From Sabulibacter ruber (GTDB lineage Bacteria; Bacteroidota; Bacteroidia; Cytophagales; Hymenobacteraceae): 64,000 bases of DNA. Shown here one piece after another: positions 26,842 to 35,064 of this stretch (position 1 is its first letter; each line of letters opens with the position of its first letter). The notes under the pieces were generated by a model. It was not told the origin of the DNA. It did no database searches and saw only the letters and a list, made by a program, of their open reading frames with translations. The position numbers and the translations under genes were made by a program. The stretch covers positions 310,001-374,000 of the forward strand of contig NZ_JAFFID010000002.1 in NCBI RefSeq assembly GCF_017355955.1, in the 5' to 3' direction.

Positions 26842-26985
26842 CTTTTGACGGCTACCTGTAGCAGGTTTGATGAAACCGGGTTGAAAGAAGTGTCTGTGTT
26901 TCAAAGCGCTTCAATCTAAGAAGCACAATAGGGGAAGAAGCGCCTTCTTTTGTCAAAAGGAGTGTACGCACCAAATTTCCCTAAC

Positions 26986-27981
26986 ATGAAAACCTTGTCT
27001 TTTTCCTTTCTTGTTGCCGTGGCGCTACTCAGCACGGCATGTATGAGCGGTTATCAGACCTTAATGCCCGCCGATAGACTGTCTACTATTCCTACGCCTG
27101 TGCACGGGCAGGAGGTAGAGGTCTTCTTTCCGGGAGAGCGCCCCAAAGACACGGCCTACGTGAAAATTGCGGTACTGGAGCACAAAGTAGAAGGCGAGGT
27201 AGCCTACGCCCAATTGGTAGAGCAACTGAAACAGAAAGCCCAACTGCAGGGCATGGACGCCCTTCTGCTCCTGGGTAAGAACCAGAGCACCAAACTGAAA
27301 AGCGACCAAGGCCTATTAGAGACGCTGGTAGAAATCACCTCGGGCGAAGAAATAAGAGACAACTACTACTCTGTCACTACCCATGAACTAAGCGGAGTGG
27401 GCATCAAATACAAACGCAACCTGCAATACTTGCCGGAGTACGTGCAAACCAAACAGGTGTATGCGCTGGAAAACGGAGCCGAAAAACCCCTGGCCACGGT
27501 ATTGGTAGACTACCAGGGCTCAGACAAGAAAATAACAACGGCAAACCAGACCGACGAAAATACCTACCGGAACAACGTACAGCGCTACAACCTGCACCAT
27601 CTCCTGAAAGAGGAAGGACCCAACTGGCGCTATTCTACCTATGGCGGACTGGTACAGAAAAGAAAGCTGATCAGCGACAAAGGGGCCGGTGTTCTGAAAA
27701 CCGTCAAGATCAAGTACAATGCCGCCCAACTACCCGTTAAACTAGAGCTGTACAACGCCAATCTGCCCCTTACAGAAGTAATCACCATCGGCTACAATGA
27801 GCAAAATCAGGTGGTGGAGAAACAGGTTTTCCGGAACAAGCAGCTGTATCTGAAAGAAACCAATACCTATGACACAGCCGGTAAACTGGTAAGCACCCTG
27901 CATGAACTAATACACGAGGGCAAAAGCATTCCTGCCTTTAAAACAGTCTATAACTACTATTCTCTGCTTTCGCTTAACTGA
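26986..27981 (+). CDS. Lipoprotein of unknown function, paralogue 1
   Basis: A 331-residue lipoprotein. The ATG at 26986 begins a short signal sequence with a lipobox (LLSTAC); the longer frame adds 12 residues with no signal character. The N-terminal 90 residues contain TIPTPVHGQEVEVFFPG, YVKIAVLEHKVEGEVAY and GMDALLLL. The last motif resembles the GADAV pattern of small envelope domains such as those in DUF4156-type proteins, but I would not assign a family. The C-terminal half carries wordings typical of YD/MORN-like beta repeats (EVITIGYNEQNQVVEK). The next gene is a clear paralogue. Confidence 0.8.
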   Translation: MKTLSFSFLVAVALLSTACMSGYQTLMPADRLSTIPTPVHGQEVEVFFPGERPKDTAYVKIAVLEHKVEGEVAYAQLVEQLKQKAQLQGMDALLLLGKNQSTKLKSDQGLLETLVEITSGEEIRDNYYSVTTHELSGVGIKYKRNLQYLPEYVQTKQVYALENGAEKPLATVLVDYQGSDKKITTANQTDENTYRNNVQRYNLHHLLKEEGPNWRYSTYGGLVQKRKLISDKGAGVLKTVKIKYNAAQLPVKLELYNANLPLTEVITIGYNEQNQVVEKQVFRNKQLYLKETNTYDTAGKLVSTLHELIHEGKSIPAFKTVYNYYSLLSLN

Positions 27982-27996
27982 TTTCTGTTGCCCGCT

Positions 27997-28032
27997 GTTT
28001 TAAGGCTTATTTCCTGAAAACAAGCCAAATTC
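27997..28032. repeat. 36-nt intergenic dyad, copy 13
   Basis: GTTTTAAGGCTTATTTCC on the left, AAAACAAGCCAAATTC on the right, so the terminal AAAAC has decayed. It starts 15 bp after the paralogue 1 stop. Confidence 0.6.
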
Positions 28033-28176
28033 CGTCATCCAGCCAGTTTGCCAGAGAGCTTTCTTTAGCAAGCTGGCTGGATGGTTTTATTTCCAGCATT
28101 CCGGAAGCTTGCTATTCAGAAAATCTGAGCTATATTTTGTTGAGAAATCTCTTACAAAATACCCAAGCTTTCCCCC

Positions 28177-29175
28177 ATGAAATATTTGCTTTACTCCTCG
28201 CTCTTAGCGGCTGGGCTGGTTAGTACTGGCTGCATGAAGCGTTATTGGCCAAACGGCACCGAAAACCGCCTATCCTCCATTCCAACTCCCTACCAAGACC
28301 AGAACAAAGAGGTAGAGGTGTTCTTTCCCGGGGAGTACCCGGCCGATAGCACGTATGTGAAAGTGGCAATTCTGGAGCATAAGGTTGATGGGGCAGTTGC
28401 CTACGGCACTCTGGTAGATGCCGTGAAATCCAAAGCCAAGCAGCAGGGCATGGATGCGGTGCTCTTGCTGAACAAAAACCAAAGTACCCGCCTGCAGAAA
28501 GAAGGACTGCTCGCTGAGCTGATTGCTGAAACCATAGCCGGGAGAGAACTGGAAGACGAATACACTTCAGTCACTACCCACGAGCTGGCCGGGGTAGGAA
28601 TCAAATTCAGGAAAAATCTCAGCTATCTGCCCGGCTACATCCAGAAAAAGCAAGTGCTTTCACTTAACGGCGAAAAGGAAGAATTGCTGGCTTCAGTAGA
28701 GTTAAACCACCAGGGAATTGCCGGGAAAGTAACCTCAGCTTCTCCCGCAGATGAGCAAACCTATGAGCAGTACATCCACCAGTATGATCTTAACCATTTA
28801 CTCAACGAAGTAGGGCCCCAGTGGCGCTATTCACAGGTGGTAGGGCAAATCAGGACAAGAAAGTTGTTGGGCAAACCCGGTAGCCCACCCCTGAAAAAGG
28901 TGAAGATCCAATACAATGAACAGTTGCTGCCCGCCAGACTGGAACTGAGATCTGGCTCTGATCTGCAGTCAGAATTCATTGACATCGCCTACAACGAGAA
29001 GCGACAGGTAAGTGGGAAAACCATCAGCCGGGGCAATAAGGTATTCCTGAAAGAAGTGAACAGCTATAGCCCAGACGGTAAACTGCAGACTACGCTCCAT
29101 TACAAAATGGAAGACGGCAAAGAACTGCCTTTCCTGAAAACCGTATATCAATACTATTCCGCTGCCTCTCTGTAA
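28177..29175 (+). CDS. Lipoprotein of unknown function, paralogue 2
   Basis: A 332-residue lipoprotein with lipobox LVSTGC. It aligns along its whole length with the gene upstream: SIPTPYQDQNKEVEVFFPG, YVKVAILEHKVDGAVAY, GMDAVLLLNKNQST, SVTTHELAGVGIKFRKNL and WRYSQVVGQIRTRKLL all have counterparts at the same positions. The pair therefore arose by tandem duplication. The function is not known. The 195-bp gap between them contains a 36-nt dyad, so they may be transcribed separately. Confidence 0.8.
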   Translation: MKYLLYSSLLAAGLVSTGCMKRYWPNGTENRLSSIPTPYQDQNKEVEVFFPGEYPADSTYVKVAILEHKVDGAVAYGTLVDAVKSKAKQQGMDAVLLLNKNQSTRLQKEGLLAELIAETIAGRELEDEYTSVTTHELAGVGIKFRKNLSYLPGYIQKKQVLSLNGEKEELLASVELNHQGIAGKVTSASPADEQTYEQYIHQYDLNHLLNEVGPQWRYSQVVGQIRTRKLLGKPGSPPLKKVKIQYNEQLLPARLELRSGSDLQSEFIDIAYNEKRQVSGKTISRGNKVFLKEVNSYSPDGKLQTTLHYKMEDGKELPFLKTVYQYYSAASL

Positions 29176-29193
29176 TGGATATTAAATGAAAGC

Positions 29194-29229
29194 GTTTCTG
29201 ACCTGCTTTTAGGAGAACTGGTCAGAAAC
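29194..29229. repeat. 36-nt intergenic dyad, copy 14
   Basis: GTTTCTGACC and GGTCAGAAAC form perfect 10-bp outer arms, extended by GAAAGC/GCTTTC with one bulge. It lies between the convergent lipoprotein and patatin genes and probably works as their terminator. Confidence 0.7.
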
Positions 29230-29267
29230 ACTTTTGCTTTCAGGAGTTTGCCGGCTTCAAGGGAATG

Positions 29268-31586
29268 CTATTGCAGCGTGCGTGGCCGGTACAACAGGAA
29301 ACCAACTTGCCCAAACACGCTCCAGCGGTGCTCATCATTGTCATAGTGGATGAAGTGCAGGGCCGCCGGCCCGATGGGCAGATGTAAAATAACCCCGGTG
29401 CTGGCCGTGAGTCTTGGGCGTTCAAACCCGTTGGCTCTGATGGCTTCCTGCATAGGACCTTCTCTCAGAGGCCTGTGAATCACATGCACATAGGTTTCGG
29501 TGCGCCATTCAAACTTGGTCAGGAAGGTGGTAGAATACCGGAGACCGGCCGCTCCGTACCGGGTGGCGCGGTACTTGTCCAGGAACAGCGTGCGGGAGTC
29601 TGGCAACGGCGCAAAAACCGGGGAACTGGTGAGCGATGACCGGTAATTGGAGAAGGTGCCCTGCGTGCTGACGACCCCTTCCAGAAAATAACCCCAGGTG
29701 CTTCTATCCTTGTTGAAGGGAAAATACTCTTCCAGCGTACCAGAGATCTGGAGCCATTGATGGTCTGCCGTGCGTCTGTCCGAATTTAGGGAAGTAGTGC
29801 CGGGTTTGTAGGCTTCCTCGCCCGTCACGCCCCGGATGCCCATCACCGCCCTTCGGCCGCGCGTGGAGTACATTTTGCGGTTCAGGGAGTTGCGCTCAAA
29901 CCGAATAGCCGCCGTGTAGCCGGTGAAATCAGTCTCGTCCAGTACATCCTCAGAAGAAACAGTCCTCACGTTGGCGTACTCATCTTCATTGGAGAAATAC
30001 GAGACATCCGTTACTACCCGGCTCCTGAAATTATGGCTGAACCCGGCTTGGATGCCCAATTTGAAATCACGCTGGCGCACCTGCGTGCTGGCGGCATCGC
30101 GGTTCAGGAAGTCGTTTACGTCACGGTAGTTGAGGGAACTGTACATCACCGATGGTTCCACGTAGAACGGCAGCTTGGCTGGTATATTCACCCTAAAACC
30201 GAACTGCCCGGCGGCATAGAACCGGCCTATGTTGGCGTTGGCGCCTACGGTGTACAGCAACCGGTTCAGGTAACGGTATTCCAAGCCCAGGTACAGGTTG
30301 TCTACCGGCCGGGTACTGAAAACGGCGCCCACCTCGGCGGTGGCGTTGTTGCTCTGCTGCGCGTCAATGCTTAGCTCATAACCTCCGGCCAAGCTATCAA
30401 AACGGATGCGCGGATAAATCCCTTTGAAGAAATCATTGGCGGCTAAACGGTAGTAGCCTTCCTCAATGTCGCCTATCTCATATTGGTTGTCATTGCCGCG
30501 GCGGAAGAAGTTGCGTACGTAGTTGTGCTGGTTTTCTTTCAGGCCCTGGATCTTAACGCTGGCGAAACGCGGCGGCGGTGCCTGCTTCTGGAACGCCTGC
30601 CTTCTTTGCTGCAAACTCACTGAGTCTACCTCGCGCCGGATGCGCTGTTTCATGAGCGGCAGCTTTTCCTCGGCGGCTTTTACCCCGATATCAATCAGGT
30701 CCCGCACCCGGTCAAAGGCAGTGGTGCCGTAACCCTCCAGATCGGGCTGGATGAGGATGCCGTTGGGGCCAACGGCCAGGGTATCGGCTACGTCAAAGCC
30801 CAGGAAAACCAGGGAAGAGCTTAGCAGTTCATCGTCTTTGTCATGCGGGTATTTCTTGAAGGAGACATCGCCCACGTTTACGCCAATGATCACGTCGGGC
30901 TTGAATTCTGTGCGCATCACATCGGTGGGGAAGTTGTTGAACAAGCCTCCGTCAAACAGGTAGCGCCCATCGGCCTGCCGGATGGGCCGGAACGCCAGCG
31001 GCACAGCCATGGAATTGCGCACGGCATCGGCCAGCGACCCGCCGCGCTGCACGATCTGCTGCCGCGTGAAGATCTCGGCGGTAAGGCTGCGGTAAGGCAC
31101 AAACAACCTGTTGAAGTCATACTTGGAGATGGCTCCGCCTGCCGCCAGAGTAGAGGCCAGGGCATAGTTCAGGTTCACGTCGCTTACCAGTCCGCTGGTG
31201 GTCTGTACTTTGATGCTTTTCTGCAGGGAGATAGGCAAGCGCAACGCCGCCGGCGAGGGGTCTAAGCTGAAATAGTTGAAGGCGTGTTCTTCCAGCGGCC
31301 GGCCAGATACCCAGTACTGGAATTTAGGCGACAACACCAGGTCTTCAATGTCCTGGGGCGAGTAGCCGGCGGCGTACAGCGCACCCACCACAGAGCCCAT
31401 GCTGGTGCCCACAATGTAGTCAATGGGAATGTTGTTTTTCTCCAGCACTTTGAGCACGCCCACGTGGGCCAAGCCTTTGGCGCCGCCGCCGCTGAGCACC
31501 AGGCCCACCTTCTGGGCAGAGGCTTGCCAGGAGACAAATAACAGCAGGAACAGGAATACCCTTAACCGAGATAAGAGTTTAATCAT
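29268..31586 (-). CDS. Patatin-like phospholipase with BamA-type barrel
   Basis: A 772-residue outer-membrane protein of the PlpD/FplA type. A signal peptide (FLFLLLFVSWQASAQ) leads into a patatin domain with the oxyanion loop GGGAKG (33-38), nucleophile S62 in GTSMG and catalytic Asp in FDGGLFNNFP. A POTRA-like segment follows (VKIQGLKENQHNYVRNFF), then a surface-antigen barrel (YLGLEYRYLNRLLYT, YSTRGRRAVMGIRG). It should hydrolyse phospholipids at or outside the outer membrane. The open frame extends 39 codons upstream, but the ATG at 31586 begins the signal peptide. Confidence 0.9.
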   Translation of the reverse strand: MIKLLSRLRVFLFLLLFVSWQASAQKVGLVLSGGGAKGLAHVGVLKVLEKNNIPIDYIVGTSMGSVVGALYAAGYSPQDIEDLVLSPKFQYWVSGRPLEEHAFNYFSLDPSPAALRLPISLQKSIKVQTTSGLVSDVNLNYALASTLAAGGAISKYDFNRLFVPYRSLTAEIFTRQQIVQRGGSLADAVRNSMAVPLAFRPIRQADGRYLFDGGLFNNFPTDVMRTEFKPDVIIGVNVGDVSFKKYPHDKDDELLSSSLVFLGFDVADTLAVGPNGILIQPDLEGYGTTAFDRVRDLIDIGVKAAEEKLPLMKQRIRREVDSVSLQQRRQAFQKQAPPPRFASVKIQGLKENQHNYVRNFFRRGNDNQYEIGDIEEGYYRLAANDFFKGIYPRIRFDSLAGGYELSIDAQQSNNATAEVGAVFSTRPVDNLYLGLEYRYLNRLLYTVGANANIGRFYAAGQFGFRVNIPAKLPFYVEPSVMYSSLNYRDVNDFLNRDAASTQVRQRDFKLGIQAGFSHNFRSRVVTDVSYFSNEDEYANVRTVSSEDVLDETDFTGYTAAIRFERNSLNRKMYSTRGRRAVMGIRGVTGEEAYKPGTTSLNSDRRTADHQWLQISGTLEEYFPFNKDRSTWGYFLEGVVSTQGTFSNYRSSLTSSPVFAPLPDSRTLFLDKYRATRYGAAGLRYSTTFLTKFEWRTETYVHVIHRPLREGPMQEAIRANGFERPRLTASTGVILHLPIGPAALHFIHYDNDEHRWSVFGQVGFLLYRPRTLQ

Positions 31587-31938
31587 ATGAAATCTGACTA
31601 GAAAATGAATCTGAAAGAATTGGCTTATTGCAATTGCTCTGTTCTCCTGGAAGCAGAAAGGGGGGGACTTTTCTGTTAAACGAGAAAACCGGTAAGAAAA
31701 CACTAAAAATCAAAGGCAAAGCCGCTTAGGAGCACTTACTGGCATAGCCCGGAAAAGGTTGGAGTCCTGAACCAGAAAAGGCTTGGTTTTATCTTACCCG
31801 CCAAAGGCAAGGCAAATCTGCCCAGGAATCTTGCACAAATCAGAGGAGCACGGGCTTGGCTGCGGTGATTGGAAGTTCCGTTTCAGGGCCGTTTCAAGGA
31901 TTTCAGTTGCAAAACAGCCTAGCGGGAGGTAGGGAAAT
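31587..31938. other. Gap between two minus-strand genes
   Basis: About 350 bp upstream of the patatin gene. A 36-nt dyad lies at 31880-31915. Otherwise it presumably carries the patatin promoter, although I find no good TAnnTTTG box. No gene is seen. Confidence 0.5.
31880..31915. repeat. 36-nt intergenic dyad, copy 15
   Basis: GTTTCAGGGCCGTTTCAAGG on the left, ending CAGTTGCAAAAC. It lies 23 bp from the stop of the HTTM gene. Confidence 0.55.
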
Positions 31939-33327
31939 TCAAGGGCGCTTGGTCTCCTGCAGCGGGACAATCCAGGGAGAATGCTGGTGCGGCAACCAGG
32001 GAACCCCGGCCAGGTTCACCGTTGAATCTACCAAAGGTTGGGAAGCCCGTTTGTTGAGGCTCACCTGGGTATGGGCAAACACTTGCACTTGCTTGTAGCC
32101 CTGTTGCCGGTACTTACGCTCCAGGAACTGACAATACTGCCACAGAAGGTCTGGGTGCGTGGCTACGGTACGAGCTTGTTTTGGAGTGAGATGGTTCTCT
32201 GGATACTCCCAGAACAGCTGGTTATCTGCCAGCACTTTAAAGCTGGCATAGCCGCTTTTGGTGCGCAGCATCATGTGCCAGGACATGCGATGCCCTTCCT
32301 CGGTCCAGTTAGGGTTGCCCGGAAACCACCAGTGCCGCAGCGGTAGGAGAATCTGAACCAGAAAATGGATTGCCAGAAGCCAGAAAAAAAGCCTTTTTCC
32401 GGTGCTTATTTCCTGAATGGGTTTTTCAGTGGGCGTAAATACCGGCTTCTTGCGGAGGAACCTTTTTCTGATGGTTTCCGGCGGAAAGAAGAACAAACAC
32501 AAGGCCAGGGCCAGGTACGGGAAAATACCGATATGGAAGATGGCCGAGTTGAAGCCGTGGAAGAAGATGGCTATACAGAAGGCCAGGACCCGCGTACGTG
32601 GCCAGAGCAGCAGCGGAACAATGAGGAGATCAAAGAAGATGCCGCCGTACACCACCAGCTTCTGAAACCAGGCCTCCTGGAGAAGCCCGCCAATAAGCCA
32701 GAAATGCGTTTTGTTCCCAAACCAGACTTTAATGGGAATACCCGCCAGCCAATCTGCATTCATTTTAGCAACGGCGGCGTAGGTATAGACAATTCCCATC
32801 TGGGCCACAAAAACCCAAAGGCACCAGCGCGGGCAGGAAAGGGATTTCAGCTCCGGCTTGCGCCTGGCATCCAGAGAGGCGTACCGGTGGGCGGGTACCA
32901 GCAGCATCAGGAAACACAGCACCAGCAACAGGTAATAGTGGTTGTTGTAGCTGGTTTTCTGCATGAGGTAAGCGCCCCACCAAAGTACGGTGAAGAGGAT
33001 AATGCTGGCCCGGTAATACAACCCTACCATCACCAGCAAGCCCAATACGGCCATAGTGCCATAGTAGAAGTACATGCCGTTACCGGGCAAAGGCCTGAGC
33101 CACTCAAACCCGATGAACGGGAAAAAGACCGTGGGCTCTACCAGGTTCTTCTTCACCCAGCCCGTTAGAATGGCACCGGCCGTCTCCAGAAACAACAGCA
33201 AGCCAAACAACCACCTGAACACAATAAGCGGCGCATTGTCTACCGGTTCACGGAGCCAGGTCAGGAATGAGGGTTTAGAAGTTTGTAAGACAGCGGTTGG
33301 GCCCATGGATAGTTGTACTCCAGGCAA
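31939..33327 (-). CDS. HTTM / vitamin K-dependent gamma-carboxylase-like membrane protein
   Basis: A 462-residue polytopic membrane protein of the bacterial HTTM family, homologous to the gamma-glutamyl carboxylase of animals. The first two thirds form several membrane helices (VFRWLFGLLLFLETAGAILTG, YYLLLVLCFLMLLVPA). It retains the family stretch WTEEGHRMSWHMMLRTK and a C-terminal hydrophilic domain. Bacteria generally lack the vitamin K epoxidation pathway, so the reaction here is unknown. The start may instead be the ATG at 33309, six codons inside. Confidence 0.85.
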   Translation of the reverse strand: MPGVQLSMGPTAVLQTSKPSFLTWLREPVDNAPLIVFRWLFGLLLFLETAGAILTGWVKKNLVEPTVFFPFIGFEWLRPLPGNGMYFYYGTMAVLGLLVMVGLYYRASIILFTVLWWGAYLMQKTSYNNHYYLLLVLCFLMLLVPAHRYASLDARRKPELKSLSCPRWCLWVFVAQMGIVYTYAAVAKMNADWLAGIPIKVWFGNKTHFWLIGGLLQEAWFQKLVVYGGIFFDLLIVPLLLWPRTRVLAFCIAIFFHGFNSAIFHIGIFPYLALALCLFFFPPETIRKRFLRKKPVFTPTEKPIQEISTGKRLFFWLLAIHFLVQILLPLRHWWFPGNPNWTEEGHRMSWHMMLRTKSGYASFKVLADNQLFWEYPENHLTPKQARTVATHPDLLWQYCQFLERKYRQQGYKQVQVFAHTQVSLNKRASQPLVDSTVNLAGVPWLPHQHSPWIVPLQETKRP

Positions 33328-33399
33328 GATAAAACAGTTGAATGTACAAGTCTACGGCTCTTTGCCCATGAAGTAAACCAAAAGAAACAGTCTTACACC

Positions 33400-33434
33400 A
33401 AAACAGCCCGGCATTACAAGTGCCGGGCTGTTTT
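33400..33434. terminator. Hairpin between the HTTM and M28 genes
   Basis: The arms AAAACAGCCCGGCA and TGCCGGGCTGTTTT surround a 7-nt loop, directly followed by a 36-nt dyad. It lies downstream of the M28 gene on the minus strand and should end its transcript. Confidence 0.8.
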
Positions 33435-33465
33435 AGAGGTGTTTTCAGGAAAAAAGGCTTGAAAT
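33430..33465. repeat. 36-nt intergenic dyad, copy 16
   Basis: GTTTTAGAGGTGTTTTCAGG on the left, AAAGGCTTGAAAT on the right. It lies 5 bp from the M28 stop codon and overlaps the adjoining hairpin by five bases. Confidence 0.65.
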
Positions 33466-33470
33466 GCTTT

Positions 33471-34847
33471 TTACCGGAGAGGCTTGGGAACTACCGGTAA
33501 GCTTTCGTGCCCCTCAGCATCTACAGCCTGCACGGCAAAGAAATAATTGTCTTTGGAGTACGGCAGGGTAGTGGTGGTGCCGTCTACGTAGATTTTCTTC
33601 TCCCACATAGGCGATGACGTCTCACGCATGAGAATGTAGTAGCCGATTGGTCTTTCACCTTTTGACGGTGCTTTCCAGCGCAGTTCGGTCTGGTTCGTGA
33701 GGTTGCTGGTGACCACGCCTACTTCCTCGGGTGAGGCCGGAGCCAATGCCAGGTTTGCCAACGTAGCCAGGTTCATGGCCGTGTTCTTGCGCACGTACTC
33801 AAAATCTACGTGCTCCGGGAAGTCGCCGTAGTTGATGCCGTTCTCGGTGCGTACGTTCTGGTGCTGGTACTGGTAGTTCTCGTTCATCTCACATACTCTG
33901 ATGGCCGTGAAACCCGCTTGGCTGAATGGCGTGTGGTCGCCACCGCGCAGGAAGCGGTCGGTGCGGTAGTTCAGGACTACTTCCAGTTGCGGCACGTAGC
34001 GGGCGGTCATCTCTTTCATGTAGCGGGCCAGCTGGCGGCTGCGGCTGTCGTTCTCGCCGCCAATGCTCTTGCGCAGGGCAGCCATCTCAGGGGTCTCAAA
34101 CGCCGGTACGCCTTCAGAGAAAATCCGCACCCGGGTGTTGTCTTTGAGGTTGGTCTCGTCTGAGAAGGAGTTACCGATCATGTCATTGTTGAGCATGGCT
34201 ACCAGGTTCCAGTTCTCGGCCTTGGCTTTCTCTGCCAAATGCTTGGCCCCGTACAGACCTTGCTCTTCGCCCTGCACGCACACGAAGATGATGGTAGCCG
34301 GGAACTGCTGCTTGGCCATGACGCGGGCCAGTTCAATGACCGCGGCGGTACCGGAACCATCGTCATTGGCGCCCGGCGCTTTGCCTTTGACGTCCATCAC
34401 ATCGGTGTTGCGGGAGTCTATGTGGCCGCTCACAATGAACACGCGGTCATCATTGGGGTCGGTGCCTTTGAGGGTAGCCATCACGTTGGCCATCTCCACG
34501 TCTTCCTTGATGCGGCGGCCATCGGCTTTCACAATGTATTTGTCCTGCGTCACGGTCATGCGCCCGCCTGAGGTGGCGGCGGCTTTCTCCATTTCGGCTT
34601 GGGCCCAGTTGCGGGCGGCGCCAATGCCTTTCTTTTTGTCTTTGACGGTACTCAGTGAATGGCGGGTCTCAAAGCTTACCAAGCCGCGCACCAAACGCTC
34701 CAGCTCCTGGGCAGAAACCTGCTCGGTCATGGTTTTGATGGTGGGGTCTGTCTTGATGATATCCTGTGCCGAGGTGAGTTGGGGGAAAAGTAGGATGCCC
34801 AGCGCGGTGGCACCCGCCCGGGCAAACGAAGAAACAGAATGAAACAT
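33471..34847 (-). CDS. Secreted M28-family zinc aminopeptidase
   Basis: A 458-residue exported metallopeptidase. A signal peptide (GATALGILLFPQLTSAQ) precedes the M28 catalytic domain, in which the zinc ligands can be placed: H142 in SGHIDS, the bridging Asp in GANDDGSG (160-166), the Glu pair in GEEQG (193-197), D222 in NNDMIG and the His of GGDHTPFSQ. A fibronectin type III-like domain ends the protein (TELRWKAPSKG, YFFAVQAVDAEGHES). It probably trims peptides outside the cytoplasm. The open frame reaches 81 codons further upstream and overlaps the divergent gene; the ATG at 34847 is where the signal peptide begins. Confidence 0.92.
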   Translation of the reverse strand: MFHSVSSFARAGATALGILLFPQLTSAQDIIKTDPTIKTMTEQVSAQELERLVRGLVSFETRHSLSTVKDKKKGIGAARNWAQAEMEKAAATSGGRMTVTQDKYIVKADGRRIKEDVEMANVMATLKGTDPNDDRVFIVSGHIDSRNTDVMDVKGKAPGANDDGSGTAAVIELARVMAKQQFPATIIFVCVQGEEQGLYGAKHLAEKAKAENWNLVAMLNNDMIGNSFSDETNLKDNTRVRIFSEGVPAFETPEMAALRKSIGGENDSRSRQLARYMKEMTARYVPQLEVVLNYRTDRFLRGGDHTPFSQAGFTAIRVCEMNENYQYQHQNVRTENGINYGDFPEHVDFEYVRKNTAMNLATLANLALAPASPEEVGVVTSNLTNQTELRWKAPSKGERPIGYYILMRETSSPMWEKKIYVDGTTTTLPYSKDNYFFAVQAVDAEGHESLPVVPKPLR

Positions 34848-34932
34848 AAATAGGTTGTCTGTAGTTTGTGTAATCTGTCCTGTAATTTCCGTAATATTCC
34901 GCAGAAACCAATCCTTGGGGGTACCCAGAAGT

Positions 34933-34968
34933 GGTTTTTGGGATGTTTTCCAGGAATAAGGCAAAAAC
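34933..34968. repeat. 36-nt intergenic dyad, copy 17
   Basis: GGTTTTTGGGATGTTTTCC on the left and AAGGCAAAAAC on the right. It stands in the divergent promoter region between the M28 and dehydrogenase genes. Confidence 0.6.
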
Positions 34969-35064
34969 CGAAAGGTAAAATGTTCTTCGTGGAACATTCT
35001 ATGATAAAAGCAACGTGAGTTGGTATAAGTACGTTCAACCCAAATCCACCAATCCAGAAAAACT

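Larger units (their letters stand above)
26567..26985. other. Gene-free gap with one dyad and one terminator
   Basis: About 420 bp between the head-GIN gene and the first of two lipoprotein paralogues. It holds a 36-nt dyad at 26622-26657 and a terminator at 26804-26841, more than 230 bp after the last stop. The stretch 26660-26800 could be a long 3' UTR or a small RNA ended by that terminator, but I see no defining structure. Confidence 0.5.
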
